Source: Pseudomonadota bacterium (GTDB lineage Bacteria > Pseudomonadota > Gammaproteobacteria > Steroidobacterales > Steroidobacteraceae). Taken from it: a DNA stretch of 64,000 bases. The number at the start of each line of letters is the position of its first letter. Within the stretch, counting starts at the first letter, position 1. This document shows, in pieces, positions 24,977 to 34,027 of this stretch. The translations under genes were made by a program, and so were the position numbers. Location: the NCBI GenBank assembly GCA_016705325.1, contig JADIYJ010000029.1:1-64000 (forward strand), given 5' to 3'. The notes under the pieces were generated by a model. The model saw only the letters and a program-made list of their open reading frames with translations, was not told the DNA's origin and made no database searches.

Positions 24977-26365
24977 TTAGATCTTCACCCGCAGATGGAA
25001 AGACTTCGGCCGCGTCAGGTGCTCGTAGCCGATCGCGGACAGCGTGCACCCGCGTCCCGAGTCCTTGACGCCGACCCAGGCCAGCGCCGGGTCCAGGTAG
25101 TCGCAGCGGTTCATGAACCACGTGCCGGTCTGCACCTGGTCGCCGATCGCCAGGGCGGCTTCCTCGTCCGCGGTCCAGATCGCGGCGGTGAGCCCGAAGG
25201 CGGAGTCATTCATGAGGCGGACTGCGTCCGCATCCGATCGCACCTGCATGATCCCGGCCACTGGCCCGAAAATTTCTTCCCGCATCACCGGCATCGTGTG
25301 ATCGACCCCGAGCAGGACCTGCGGCGCGAGATAGGGCGTGCCCGGCTGGCTCGCCGCGAACGACTTCTCGTCGATGACGGCCCGCGCGCCGGCTGCGACC
25401 GTGGCTGCGACCTGGCGACGGATCTCGTCCGCAGCCGCGGTGCGAACCACCGGACCGAGCGTCGTCTCGGGGTCGAGCGGGTTGCCGAGAGCGTACTTGC
25501 GGGTGAGATCGACCCAACCCTCGACGAAGGCCTCGTACAGGCGTTCGTGCACGTACACCCGCTGGATTCCACAGCAGGACTGCCCGGAGTTGAAGTACGC
25601 GCCATCGACCAGGTTCTCGATGGCATGGGCCAGGTTCGCGTCGTGTCGCACATAGGCCGGATCGCAGCCGCCAAGCTCGAGTCCGGTACCGATGAACCGC
25701 GATGCCGCCGCCCGCTGCACGGCGTGCCCGCCCGCGACCGAGCCGGTGAACGCGACGAAGTCCACACGCGAGTCACCAATGACGCGCTCCGTGTCCGCAT
25801 GGCTCAGGTGCAGCGCCTGGAACGCGCCCTCCGGCAGGCCCGCCTCACGCAGGCACTCCTCGAATCGCTCCGCGCACAGCGGCGTCTGCGCCGAGTGCTT
25901 GAGGACGACGACGTTGCCCGCCATGAGGGCAGGCACGACGCTGTTCACGGCGATCAGGTAGGGGTAGTTCCATGCTGCGACGGTGAACACGACGCCGAGC
26001 GGCTCGCGGCGCAGGAAACGATGAAACCCTGCCTTCGGGCCGGCGTCGATGTCGGCCAGCGCCGCGGGAGCAATGGCGATCATGTGGCGCGCCCGCTCCA
26101 GCGTGCCACGAACCTCGCTCGGCGCGTAACGGAGCGGACGGCCCATCTGCCATGTCAGTTCCTCGGCGATGGCATCGCCATGGGACTCGAAGGCGTCGCA
26201 GAAACGACTGAGGATCGCCGCGCGTTCGGCCATGGTCACCTTGCGCCAGACGCGCTGCGCCAGGCGCGCGCCTGCGAGGGCGGCCTCGATCTGGACGTGT
26301 GTCGCGAGCGTCCGCTCGACGTAGACGCGGTCGTCGACGGGGGAGATCGTGCGTTGGATGGTCAT
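24977..26365 (-). CDS. Aldehyde dehydrogenase family protein
   Basis: The 462-residue enzyme has the NAD(P)-linked aldehyde dehydrogenase fold. Visible are the AAWNYPYLIAVNSVVPALMAGN segment in two parts (AAWNYPYL; ALMAGNVVVLKHSAQTPL), the FTGSVAGG nucleotide turn, the general-base Glu in LELGGCDPAYV, and the nucleophile Cys in NSGQSCCGIQRVYV. MREEIFGPVAGIM follows. The usual Lys after LELGG is Cys here, as in some succinate-semialdehyde-type relatives. The substrate is unknown. The glutamine-synthetase-like gene lies 45 bases upstream on the same strand (its own start is at 27778), suggesting co-transcription and amine-derived aldehydes. I see no clear ribosome binding site before ATG 26365. 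Confidence 0.9.
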   Translation of the reverse strand: MTIQRTISPVDDRVYVERTLATHVQIEAALAGARLAQRVWRKVTMAERAAILSRFCDAFESHGDAIAEELTWQMGRPLRYAPSEVRGTLERARHMIAIAPAALADIDAGPKAGFHRFLRREPLGVVFTVAAWNYPYLIAVNSVVPALMAGNVVVLKHSAQTPLCAERFEECLREAGLPEGAFQALHLSHADTERVIGDSRVDFVAFTGSVAGGHAVQRAAASRFIGTGLELGGCDPAYVRHDANLAHAIENLVDGAYFNSGQSCCGIQRVYVHERLYEAFVEGWVDLTRKYALGNPLDPETTLGPVVRTAAADEIRRQVAATVAAGARAVIDEKSFAASQPGTPYLAPQVLLGVDHTMPVMREEIFGPVAGIMQVRSDADAVRLMNDSAFGLTAAIWTADEEAALAIGDQVQTGTWFMNRCDYLDPALAWVGVKDSGRGCTLSAIGYEHLTRPKSFHLRVKI

Positions 26366-26410
26366 GGTGGCAAGGAAATCCGGCCGGGAGGGAAGAAACA
26401 GATCGGCCGC

Positions 26411-27778
26411 TCAAATTATCTCGAAGTACCTGGCCAGCTCCCAGTCCGAGATGTGCTTGCGGAACTCGCGCTCTTCCCACTCGCGCGTCGCGGCGAAGTG
26501 CTCGACGAAGGCATCGCTGAACCAGTCCCGAGCCATTTTCGAACCCTTGAGCCGCTGCGCCGAGTCCCACAGCGTGCGCGGCAGCGCGAGGCGCGCCGGG
26601 TACTTCCGGTCGTAGGCGTTCCCCGTCACGATAGACTCGGGCTCGATCTGGTTTTCGATTCCGCAAAAGCCCGACGCCAGCGCGGCGGCGAGGGCGACGT
26701 AGGGATTCGCATCCGCTGCGGCGACGCGGTATTCGACGCGCTGCGACTTCGGGCTCCCAGGGATCACGCGCAACGCCGTCGTGCGGTTCTCGACCGCCCA
26801 GGTCGCGTCCGTTGGTGCCCAGAATCCCGGTATCAGGCGTCGGTAGGAGTTGATCGTCGGCGCGATCATGGCCAGCAGCTCCGGCATCAGTTTCTGCTGG
26901 CCGCCCACGAACCAGCGCATGGCGTCACTCATCGAATGGGGCTTGCCAGCCTCATGGAAGACGGAGTCGCCGGACTTCGACTTGAGCGACACGTGGATGT
27001 GGCCACTCTGCCCCGGCCAGTCCTTCGAACACTTGGCCATGAAGGTCGCCATGTAGCCATTCTGCTGCGCAATGACTTTCGCGAAGGTCTTGAACAGCGC
27101 GGCCTTGTCCGCGGCCGCCAGTGCCTTGTCCACGGCAATCGCAGCCTCCATCACGCCCGGTCCGGTCTCCTCGTGCAGGCCCTCGATGGCCATGTCCATC
27201 TCGCGACAGTCATCGAGCAGCTGGCGGTAGAAGGCATTGCCCGTGCTGTTGCGAATCACCGAGTAGCCGAACCAGCCGGGTGCCATCGGCGTCAGGCCGC
27301 GGTAGTTCTTCTCACGCACCGACTCGGGCGTTTCCTTGAACACGAAGAACTCGTATTCGAAACCAACGTAGGCTTCGAAGCCCATCGCGCGGCCGCGCTC
27401 GAGCACACGCCGGAGCAGTCCGCGCGGGCAGACCGCTTCGCCCGGCGGCGAGAATTCCCCGAGAAAGAAAAGTCCGTTGTCTTCGAAAGGCAGCGTCCGA
27501 CACGTATCCGGCAGGAGCCGCACCGGAGCGTCGGGATATCCGGTGTGCCAGCCGGTGTACTGCACGTTGTCGTAGAGCTGATCCTGGCAGTCCCAGCCGA
27601 GCACGACGTCGCAGAAACCGAAGCCCCCGTCGAGCGACGAGAGGAATTTGTCCCGCGAGATGTACTTGCCGCGCATGATGCCGTCGATGTCAAAGGCACC
27701 GACCTTGACGTGATTGATTCCGCGCTCGTCGACGATGGCGCGTGCGTCGGCCGCGCTGCGTACTTGTCTCGGCTCCAT
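26411..27778 (-). CDS. Glutamine synthetase family protein (PuuA/gamma-glutamylation type)
   Basis: This 455-residue ATP-dependent ligase has the glutamine synthetase fold: GFEYEFFVF and GPGVMEAAIAV for metal ligands, QSGHIHVSLKS with the metal-binding His, NSYRRLIPGFWAPTDATW, and RVEYRVAAADANPYVALAA. It lacks the GlnA adenylylation-loop tyrosine context, and it sits with aldehyde and alcohol dehydrogenases. I therefore infer gamma-glutamylation of an amine (as PuuA does for putrescine) rather than ammonia assimilation. The start at 27778 has GGAG upstream. It is divergent from a TRAP transporter operon that may import the substrate. Confidence 0.87.
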   Translation of the reverse strand: MEPRQVRSAADARAIVDERGINHVKVGAFDIDGIMRGKYISRDKFLSSLDGGFGFCDVVLGWDCQDQLYDNVQYTGWHTGYPDAPVRLLPDTCRTLPFEDNGLFFLGEFSPPGEAVCPRGLLRRVLERGRAMGFEAYVGFEYEFFVFKETPESVREKNYRGLTPMAPGWFGYSVIRNSTGNAFYRQLLDDCREMDMAIEGLHEETGPGVMEAAIAVDKALAAADKAALFKTFAKVIAQQNGYMATFMAKCSKDWPGQSGHIHVSLKSKSGDSVFHEAGKPHSMSDAMRWFVGGQQKLMPELLAMIAPTINSYRRLIPGFWAPTDATWAVENRTTALRVIPGSPKSQRVEYRVAAADANPYVALAAALASGFCGIENQIEPESIVTGNAYDRKYPARLALPRTLWDSAQRLKGSKMARDWFSDAFVEHFAATREWEEREFRKHISDWELARYFEII

Positions 27779-28237
27779 CGCAACTCCCTGGATGCGGCGC
27801 GCTGCCTGGTTTCGCGCCAGCCCCGCCCATTGTCTGCGTTGCATCTTGACCGGGAGCGTACACAACTGCACGAAAAAAAACGCCCCGCAAGGCGAGGACG
27901 AGTGACGGCATGGCGCCGTGGTCGAGGACCCGCTTGCGGCCCGCCGGGCACGCGCGCGAGTCAGATCCCGACCCGCCGCATCTTCTGAATTGCTGCGGTC
28001 GCTGTGGCGTGCAAGAATCCGGCAAAGTCGTGACGACGGGCGGCGCCCGCCGGCATCCAGCAGCAAAGATCGAGTTGAGGGGGTTCTTTTCGTTGCAGCA
28101 GGGCCCGGGACGCATCCACGGATGCGGGATTCCCGGCGATTTCGATTCGGTGACGCACGTTGGACCTCTTCCGCCGACCGCAAGGTGAGTGCCCGGGATG
28201 AACCTCGGATGAACCGATTTCCCAGAAGGAGAGCGTG
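27779..28237. promoter_or_regulatory. Divergent intergenic region of the GS-like and TRAP operons
   Basis: This 459-base gap should hold both divergent promoters and has no gene I can support. On the minus strand, a short stem-loop followed by eight T residues (27873-27894 on the plus strand) lies about 100 bases before the GS-like gene and could be a leader attenuator. The TRAP gene has AGGAG close to its start. Confidence 0.4.
27873..27894 (-). terminator. Possible intrinsic terminator or attenuator upstream of the GS-like gene
   Basis: Read on the minus strand, CGCCTTGCGGGGCG is followed by eight T residues. The stem is short (about 4-5 bp), so the call rests mainly on the T-run. It could end antisense read-through or attenuate the minus-strand operon. 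Confidence 0.35.
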
Positions 28238-29317
28238 ATGCAGCGAAGAACGTTCCTGACGAAGGCGGCTTTGGCCGCCACGGCGACCTCGACCGCACTG
28301 CTGGCCGCCTGCGGCAAGAAGGAGTCCGGCGAGGCCGGTGCACCGGCCGTGTCGACGGCAAAGAAAACCGCGATCAAGTGGCGGCTGCAGACCTACGCGG
28401 GCCCCGCCCTCGCCGAGCATGTCATCAAGCCCTCGATCGATGCGTTCAACAAGGCCGCCAACGGCGAGATGGTCATCGAGCTGTACTTTGCCGACCAGCT
28501 GGTGCCGACGGGCGAGCTGTTCCGCGCGATGCAGGCCGGCACCATCGACGCGGTGCAGAGCGACGACGACTCCATCGCGGCCCCGACCGACGTCCGGGTG
28601 TTCGGCGGATATTTCCCGTTCGCGACGCGATTCAGCCTGGACGTACCTGCGCTGTTCCACAAGTGGGGCCTGGACGAGATCTGGGCCGAGGCCTACAACG
28701 AGGTCGAGGGCGTCACCTGGCTCAGCTCGGGCTCCTGGGATCCCTGTCACTTCAACACCGTCAAGCCGATCAACAAGGTCTCCGACCTGAAAGGTCTGCG
28801 GATCTTCACCTTCCCGACCGCCGGAAAATTCCTCACGCGGTTTGGCGTGGTGCCGGTCACGCTGCCCTGGGGCGACGTCCAGGTCGCGATCCAGACGGGT
28901 GAGCTGGACGGCCTTGCCTGGTCCGGCATCACCGAGGACTACACCGTCGGCTGGGCGGACGTGACTCCGTACTTCCTCACCAACAACATCTCCGGCGCCT
29001 GGATTGGCTCGTACTTCGCCAACACCAAGTCGTGGGAGAAGGTGCCGGAGCACCTGAAGACGCTCTTCAAGCTCTGCATCGACAGTTCCCACTACTACCG
29101 CCAGCACTGGTACTGGGCCGGCGAGGCGGACCTGCGCGTGAATGGCCCGAAGATGAAGCTGACGACGATTCCCGCCGCAGAGTGGAAGACGGTCGAGAAG
29201 GAGGCGCACAAGTTCTGGGACGAGATCGCTGCGACCAGCCCGCGCTGCGCCAAAGTGGTCCAGATCTTCCGCGACTACAACGCCCTGATGGAGAAGGCCG
29301 GCCCTCCGTATCGGTAG
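28238..29317 (+). CDS. dctP: TRAP transporter substrate-binding protein (DctP family)
   Basis: The 359-residue periplasmic binding protein starts MQRRTFLTKAALAATATS, a twin-arginine signal that ends in a lipobox (LLAAC, Cys near residue 25). It is therefore probably a Tat-exported lipoprotein. The mature part has the DctP fold (IKWRLQTYAGPALAEH; LKGLRIFTFPTAGKFLTRFG with the conserved Arg that binds the ligand carboxylate; LPWGDVQVAIQTGELDGLAWSG). It resembles the mannitol/2-oxoacid/organic acid-binding branch. I chose ATG 28238 with AGGAG upstream; the GTG three bases earlier is also possible. Ligand unknown. Confidence 0.92.
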   Translation: MQRRTFLTKAALAATATSTALLAACGKKESGEAGAPAVSTAKKTAIKWRLQTYAGPALAEHVIKPSIDAFNKAANGEMVIELYFADQLVPTGELFRAMQAGTIDAVQSDDDSIAAPTDVRVFGGYFPFATRFSLDVPALFHKWGLDEIWAEAYNEVEGVTWLSSGSWDPCHFNTVKPINKVSDLKGLRIFTFPTAGKFLTRFGVVPVTLPWGDVQVAIQTGELDGLAWSGITEDYTVGWADVTPYFLTNNISGAWIGSYFANTKSWEKVPEHLKTLFKLCIDSSHYYRQHWYWAGEADLRVNGPKMKLTTIPAAEWKTVEKEAHKFWDEIAATSPRCAKVVQIFRDYNALMEKAGPPYR

Positions 29318-29357
29318 TCCCGAGCGGAGCCGGCGTCGAGACGCAGGCAGCGGGATC

Positions 29358-29390
29358 CTTCCCCGCCCGTGGCGACGCGGGCCGGGGAAG
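29358..29390 (+). terminator. Hairpin between dctP and dctQ (likely processing or attenuation site)
   Basis: CTTCCCCGCCCG (29358-29369) pairs with CGGGCCGGGGAAG (29378-29390) with one bulge. It is in the 118-base gap after the binding-protein gene. Such stems often lower expression of the permeases relative to the more abundant binding protein. No T-run follows, so full termination is unlikely. Confidence 0.45.
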
Positions 29391-29435
29391 ACAGCCCCGT
29401 TGTCACGTCAAGACTGACGACCTGCCAGGACGATC

Positions 29436-29963
29436 ATGAGCGCCAACGCGATGCCCGGAATCATCAAGGCCTACGTCCGCTACGTCGATGCGGTGAACCG
29501 CGTCCTCGGCTACTTCGTCATGTACCTCACGCTGGTCATGATGGGGCTGCTGCTGTTCGCCTCACTCACCCGGTACGTTTTCAACGTGCCGTTCGTGTGG
29601 ATCATCGAGATGGCGCAGTTCCTGATGGCCGCCTATTACATCCTCGGCGGCGGTTATTCGATGCAACTCGACGCGCACGTCCGCATGGACGTGCTGTACG
29701 AGCGCTGGCGGCCCCGGACCCGGGCCTTCATGGACTCGCTCACGGCGTTCTTCCTGGTCTTCTACCTGGCGCTCATGGTGCGCGGCGGTTTCGCGAGCAG
29801 CGCTTATTCGATCAAGTACAACCAGACCAACTACTCGGCGTGGGCGCCGCCGATGGCGCCGATCAAGATCATCATGACCGTGGGCATCGCGCTGATGCTG
29901 CTGCAGGCGATCTCGATCTTCTTCAAGGACGTCGCGAAATTCACCGGCCGGGAAATCGCATGA
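29436..29963 (+). CDS. dctQ: TRAP transporter small permease (DctQ)
   Basis: The 175-residue membrane protein has four predicted helices (VMYLTLVMMGLLLFASLTRY; FVWIIEMAQFLMAAYYILGG; FMDSLTAFFLVFYLALMV; IKIIMTVGIALMLLQAISIF), as expected for DctQ. It forms the transporter with DctM and uses a sodium gradient. Its stop overlaps dctM by ATGA. Confidence 0.92.
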   Translation: MSANAMPGIIKAYVRYVDAVNRVLGYFVMYLTLVMMGLLLFASLTRYVFNVPFVWIIEMAQFLMAAYYILGGGYSMQLDAHVRMDVLYERWRPRTRAFMDSLTAFFLVFYLALMVRGGFASSAYSIKYNQTNYSAWAPPMAPIKIIMTVGIALMLLQAISIFFKDVAKFTGREIA

Positions 29964-31285
29964 GCTACGAGGCGATCGCCGTCCTGATGTTCTCGACGTT
30001 CATGCTCCTGCTGCTCACCGGGCAGCGGGTGTTCGGCGCGATCGGGTTTGTCGCCGGGGTCTTCTCCCTGGCGCTGTGGGGCGAAGGCGCCATCGAGATG
30101 CCGTTCGCCTCGACCATCACGCTGCTCAACTGGTATCCGATGCTGACGCTGCCCATGTTCGTCTACATGGGTTACATGCTGTCCGAGTCGGGGATTGCCA
30201 GCGACCTGTACCGCATGTTCCACGTCTGGACCGGGCCGATGCGCGGCGGGCTGGCGGTCGGCACGATCCTGCTCATGGTGGCGATCTCGGCGATGAACGG
30301 CCTGAGCGTGGCGGGCATGGCGATCGGGGCCACGATCGCGCTGCCGGAACTGCTGAAGCGCGGCTACGACAAGATCATGGTGACCGGCGTGATCCAGGCC
30401 GGCAGTTCGCTCGGCATCATGATCCCGCCGAGCGTCGTGCTCGTGCTCTACGGCATGATCGCCCGGCAGCCGGTGGGGCAGCTGTGGCTGGCCGGGGTCG
30501 GGCCGGGGTTGCTGATGGCGGCGCTGTTCATCCTGTACATCGTGATTCGCTGCCACCTGCAACCTCACCTGGGGCCGCCGCTGCCACTCGAGGAGCGGCA
30601 GCAGATCACCTGGGGTGAAAAGATCCGGTTGCTCAGGGCCGGCATTCTGCCGCTGGCGATCATCTTTTCGATGAACGGCCTGTTCGTGATGGGCGTCACC
30701 AGCATGGTGGAGTCTTCCGCCGTCGGTGCGTTCGCGGCCACCCTCGTCGCCTGGTACAAGGGTCGCATCACCCGCAAGATGATGGAGGACACGCTCAGGA
30801 AGAGCCTGGCCGTGAGCGCCATGTTCATGTGGATCATCCTGGCGGCGCTGGCGTTCGGCGCGGTTTTCGATGGCCTCGGGGCCGTGAAAGCGATCGAGAT
30901 CCTGTTCCTCGAGAAATGGGGCCTCGAGCCCTGGCAGGTGCTGGTGCTGATGCAGCTTACCTACCTCCTGATGGGCACGTTTCTCGACGACACCGCGATG
31001 CTGATCATCGTCGCGCCGCTGTACGTGCCGCTGATCATCTCCCTTGGGTTCAATCCCATCTGGTACGGCATCCTGTATACGATCACCTGCCAGATCGCCT
31101 ACATCACGCCGCCGTTCGGGTACAACCTGTTCCTGATGCGGGCCATGGCGCCGAAGGAAGTGACGCTGATCGACATCTACAAGTCGATCATCCCGTTCGT
31201 GCTGATCATGCTCGTGGGGCTCGTGCTCGTGATCGCCTTCCCCGAGATCGCGCTCTGGCTGCCGAACCGCGTCTACGGAAAATAG
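29960..31285 (+). CDS. dctM: TRAP transporter large permease (DctM)
   Basis: The 441-residue transport subunit has about 12 hydrophobic segments and DctM landmarks: YPMLTLPMFVYMGYML, GIMIPPSVVLVLYGM, LMGTFLDDTAMLIIVAPLY, and ITPPFGYNLFLMRAMAP. With DctQ it moves the ligand delivered by DctP across the inner membrane, driven by sodium. The ATG at 29960 overlaps the dctQ stop; the longer open frame upstream is a shadow of dctQ. It converges on a universal stress protein gene with only 7 bases between stops. Confidence 0.94.
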   Translation: MSYEAIAVLMFSTFMLLLLTGQRVFGAIGFVAGVFSLALWGEGAIEMPFASTITLLNWYPMLTLPMFVYMGYMLSESGIASDLYRMFHVWTGPMRGGLAVGTILLMVAISAMNGLSVAGMAIGATIALPELLKRGYDKIMVTGVIQAGSSLGIMIPPSVVLVLYGMIARQPVGQLWLAGVGPGLLMAALFILYIVIRCHLQPHLGPPLPLEERQQITWGEKIRLLRAGILPLAIIFSMNGLFVMGVTSMVESSAVGAFAATLVAWYKGRITRKMMEDTLRKSLAVSAMFMWIILAALAFGAVFDGLGAVKAIEILFLEKWGLEPWQVLVLMQLTYLLMGTFLDDTAMLIIVAPLYVPLIISLGFNPIWYGILYTITCQIAYITPPFGYNLFLMRAMAPKEVTLIDIYKSIIPFVLIMLVGLVLVIAFPEIALWLPNRVYGK

Positions 31286-31292
31286 CGCCTGG

Positions 31293-31721
31293 CTACTTGA
31301 CGAGCGTCACCGGCACCGTGGCGTAGTGCACGACTTTCTGCGCCACGGATCCCAGGAAGAGGATCCCGAATGATGTGAGGCCGTGGGTCCCCATCGTGAT
31401 CGATTCGCAGCCGAGCTCGGCCGCCCGGCGGGCAATCGTCTCGGCCGGGTCGCCTTCGGTCTGCTCGAGCTCGAAACTGCAAGCCACGTGCCTGAGTCGC
31501 TCGGCGGCCGCGTCGAGAATCGCCCGCGCTCGCTCGGTGGCTACCTGGTGGATGCGCTCCGCGGTCACGTAGATCTCCGCCGCGGTGTAGTTGCTCAGCG
31601 TCGGCTGGGCGTTCAGCACGTGGAGTTCCGCCGTTGGCGCAAGTCGTGCCTGCTGCACCGCGAAGTCGAGGGCCCGCAGGGCCGTTTCCGAGCCGTCGAT
31701 CGCCACCAGGATTCTGCGCAT
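31293..31721 (-). CDS. Universal stress protein (UspA family)
   Basis: The 142-residue single-domain protein begins MRRILVAIDGSETALRALDF. It carries the ATP-binding motif G-2x-G-9x-G-S as GTHGLTSFGILFLGSV. It probably binds ATP and is induced under stress or starvation. The ATG at 31721 has GGAG upstream; the longer open frame is noncoding. Usp genes are often linked to TRAP transporters, sometimes as fusions or regulators (TeaD-type), which supports a functional tie to the neighbouring dctPQM. Confidence 0.92.
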   Translation of the reverse strand: MRRILVAIDGSETALRALDFAVQQARLAPTAELHVLNAQPTLSNYTAAEIYVTAERIHQVATERARAILDAAAERLRHVACSFELEQTEGDPAETIARRAAELGCESITMGTHGLTSFGILFLGSVAQKVVHYATVPVTLVK

Positions 31722-31782
31722 CTGGATCTCCGAATGACTGGTTCGTGGCGCCGGGCGCCAGCATCGATGCAGTGTGCTTCGA

Positions 31783-33267
31783 TCAGCGCCGCCGCGGACT
31801 CGTCCGCATGCCCGGCCTGAGCTTGCGAAACGGCAGCCTGCCCGGATCGGCAACGTTGGGGCCCGGGGCTTCCACGACGAGAATGCGGCTTGCCAGCGGT
31901 CCGAAGTCGGCGCGGAAGTGCACCGAGCTCTTGAGCGCCAGCACCGCATAGTCGGCCGGCTCCGCCCGCAGGTGGCGAAACATCGCCTGGTCGGCGGCCT
32001 GCTGCTTGCGGCTCGCCACCGCGACGCGAACGCCGCCCAGCTCGAGCAGCGCCATCGGACCGAGCTCGAAACGGGCGCCCCGGTAGAACGGGCCCGTGCC
32101 GGTGAACCGGCCGTCGCCCAGCGCCAGCACCGTGCAGCGAGCTTCGAGCGGCGTCTCGCCGGCGGTGCCAGTGCGGCCCCCGAGGCGCAGGTCGAACAAG
32201 GCTCCTTCACCTGCAGCGTGCGCCCTCGCCGCGGCGTCCGGATCGCAGATCACGCCGGCGAGCACGCGCGGCAACCGGCTCGCGACCAGGGCCTTGACCA
32301 GGCTCATGGTGTCGGCATTGCCGCCGGCCCCCGGGTTGTCCTGGGTATCCGCCAGGATGACCGGGCGTCCGCGCGGGGCGGGCGTGCGCCGCAGTTGCGC
32401 GATCGCCTGCTCGACGGGATACAACTCGAGGGCAAATTCGCCCTCGCGTCGACGCAACGCGTCCGCCAGCCGGCGCGCCGCATCGGCGACCACCGCGGCA
32501 TCGGTGCCGCAGGCATAGACCGCGGGCCCGCAGTCCGCCACGTCCGCCGCCGGAAAGCCCGGGGTGAGACAGGCGGACAGCAGTGGCGGACGCTCGGCGG
32601 ACTCCACCTCGCTCATCAGTGATTGCAGCGGTTCGACCAGCGTGGACTGCGACGTGAGCGGTACCAGGAAGTCGAGTTGCTCGAGGTGCTGCGTCACCGA
32701 CGGCCCGTGCAGCACCTCGTGCATCACGCGCGCCGCCCGCGCGCCACAGTCCGCCATGTCCACGTGCGGGTAGGTACGGTAAGTCACCAGTGCCGTCGCC
32801 TGCCGGGCCATCTGGTGCGACAAGTTGGCGTGGAAATCGAGGCTCGCGACCACCGGCACGCCGGGCCCGACCATGGCGCGGACGCGTCGCAGGATTTCGC
32901 CGTCGGCGTCGTCGCAGTGCTCCGCCACCATCGCGCCGTGCAAGTCGAGGTAGACGCCGTCGACCTTGCCGGCATGCTGCAGGTCGTCGAGCAACAGGCC
33001 ACTGATGTGTTCGTACGCGTCGCGTGTCACGCGTCCGGACGGTTGCGCCGAACACCACGTCATAGGCACCAGTTCGTGCTGCAGTGAACGCGCTTCCTGC
33101 ACGAAGCCGGCGACCGGCAGGTTGATGTCCGCCACAGCCTCCAGCATGGCACCGCCACGCGTCAATCCCGGCCACGCGTCCGGGGCCTCGAAATCCGCAA
33201 GTGATGCGGGGGTCGACGAAAAAGTGTTCGTCTCGTGCTGGAAGCCGCCGATCGCGATGCGCGCCAT
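31783..33267 (-). CDS. M81 family metallopeptidase (MlrC-like)
   Basis: The 494-residue enzyme opens with the family start MARIAIGGFQHETNTFS. It has metal-site segments YLDLHGAMVAEHCDDADGE and VASLDFHANLSHQM, and then DTQDNPGAGGNADTM from the MlrC C-terminal domain. MlrC from microcystin degraders is a zinc peptidase that cleaves the final peptides. Many bacterial relatives lie next to TRAP or ABC importers and have unknown peptide or amide substrates. It is on the same strand as the Usp gene (61 bases upstream of it) and near dctPQM. Cytoplasmic, as no signal peptide is visible. Confidence 0.9.
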   Translation of the reverse strand: MARIAIGGFQHETNTFSSTPASLADFEAPDAWPGLTRGGAMLEAVADINLPVAGFVQEARSLQHELVPMTWCSAQPSGRVTRDAYEHISGLLLDDLQHAGKVDGVYLDLHGAMVAEHCDDADGEILRRVRAMVGPGVPVVASLDFHANLSHQMARQATALVTYRTYPHVDMADCGARAARVMHEVLHGPSVTQHLEQLDFLVPLTSQSTLVEPLQSLMSEVESAERPPLLSACLTPGFPAADVADCGPAVYACGTDAAVVADAARRLADALRRREGEFALELYPVEQAIAQLRRTPAPRGRPVILADTQDNPGAGGNADTMSLVKALVASRLPRVLAGVICDPDAAARAHAAGEGALFDLRLGGRTGTAGETPLEARCTVLALGDGRFTGTGPFYRGARFELGPMALLELGGVRVAVASRKQQAADQAMFRHLRAEPADYAVLALKSSVHFRADFGPLASRILVVEAPGPNVADPGRLPFRKLRPGMRTSPRRR

Positions 33268-33271
33268 CGGG

Positions 33272-34027
33272 TCAGGCTCCGCCCGGGCGTCCGTCGGCGT
33301 CGCGCTGCGACTGCAGCGCAGCGCGGATATCTTCCAGGCGCGCGCGCTGCACGCCCGAGGCGTCGAAGTTGTCGCGGTCGAGCCAGCGTTCGAACGCCTC
33401 GCGCAACAGTGGCCATTCCGAGTCGATGACCGAATACCAGGCCGTGTCGCGACTGCGACCCTTGTAGATCATCGCCTGGCGGAACACGCCTTCGAACGCG
33501 AAGCCGAGTCGTTCGGCGGCACGCCGCGATTTCGCGTTGAGCGAGTCGCACTTCCATTCGTAGCGGCGGTAACCGAGATCGAACGCGTGACGCATCATGA
33601 GATACATCGCTTCAGTTGCAGCCGGCGACCGCTGCAGCAGCGGCGACATAGCGATGTGCCCCACCTCGATGACTCCTGCAGGCGGGTCGATGCGCATGAA
33701 CGCGCCCACGCCGACGGCGTTTCCCGACTTCCGCTCGACGAAGGCCTGGAACAGCGGATCGGTGCCGGCTGCGCGCTCGGTCAGCCAGCGCTCGTATTCG
33801 TCGAACTGTGCAAACGGGCCGTACGCGAGATAAGTCCACATCCGCTGCTCGCGGTCCTGGCCGTTGGCGTCGAACAGTGCGCGCGCGTGCCTGGCCACGT
33901 CGAGCGGTTCGACGCTGCCGAACCGGCCCGGCAACGGGTGTTGCGGGGGACGCGCCGGGGGCTGCCAGGCGGGCAGGGCCGGACCAATGGGCAGCCCGAG
34001 TGCGTCGACCCGCGTCACTTCGTTCAT
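33272..34027 (-). CDS. GNAT family N-acetyltransferase
   Basis: The 251-residue protein has a RimJ/RimL-like acetyltransferase domain (residues about 50-215): GAFMRIDPPAGVIEVGHIAMS, then an acetyl-CoA-binding loop region (LLQRSPAATEAMYLMMRHAF), YRRYEWKCDSLNAKSRRAAE and LGFAFEGVFRQAMIYKGRSR. The acceptor is unknown; it could be a small amine or a protein N-terminus. It overlaps the ABC transporter gene by four bases upstream and lies four bases from the M81 gene downstream, so the three are likely one transcript. Confidence 0.9.
   Translation of the reverse strand: MNEVTRVDALGLPIGPALPAWQPPARPPQHPLPGRFGSVEPLDVARHARALFDANGQDREQRMWTYLAYGPFAQFDEYERWLTERAAGTDPLFQAFVERKSGNAVGVGAFMRIDPPAGVIEVGHIAMSPLLQRSPAATEAMYLMMRHAFDLGYRRYEWKCDSLNAKSRRAAERLGFAFEGVFRQAMIYKGRSRDTAWYSVIDSEWPLLREAFERWLDRDNFDASGVQRARLEDIRAALQSQRDADGRPGGA

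Noticed and set aside
24995..27988. Very long open frame (997 codons) on the plus strand across the aldehyde dehydrogenase and GS-like genes
   Set aside because: It is antisense to two well-recognised genes; its arginine-, histidine- and valine-rich translation is typical of reverse-frame reading in high-GC DNA.
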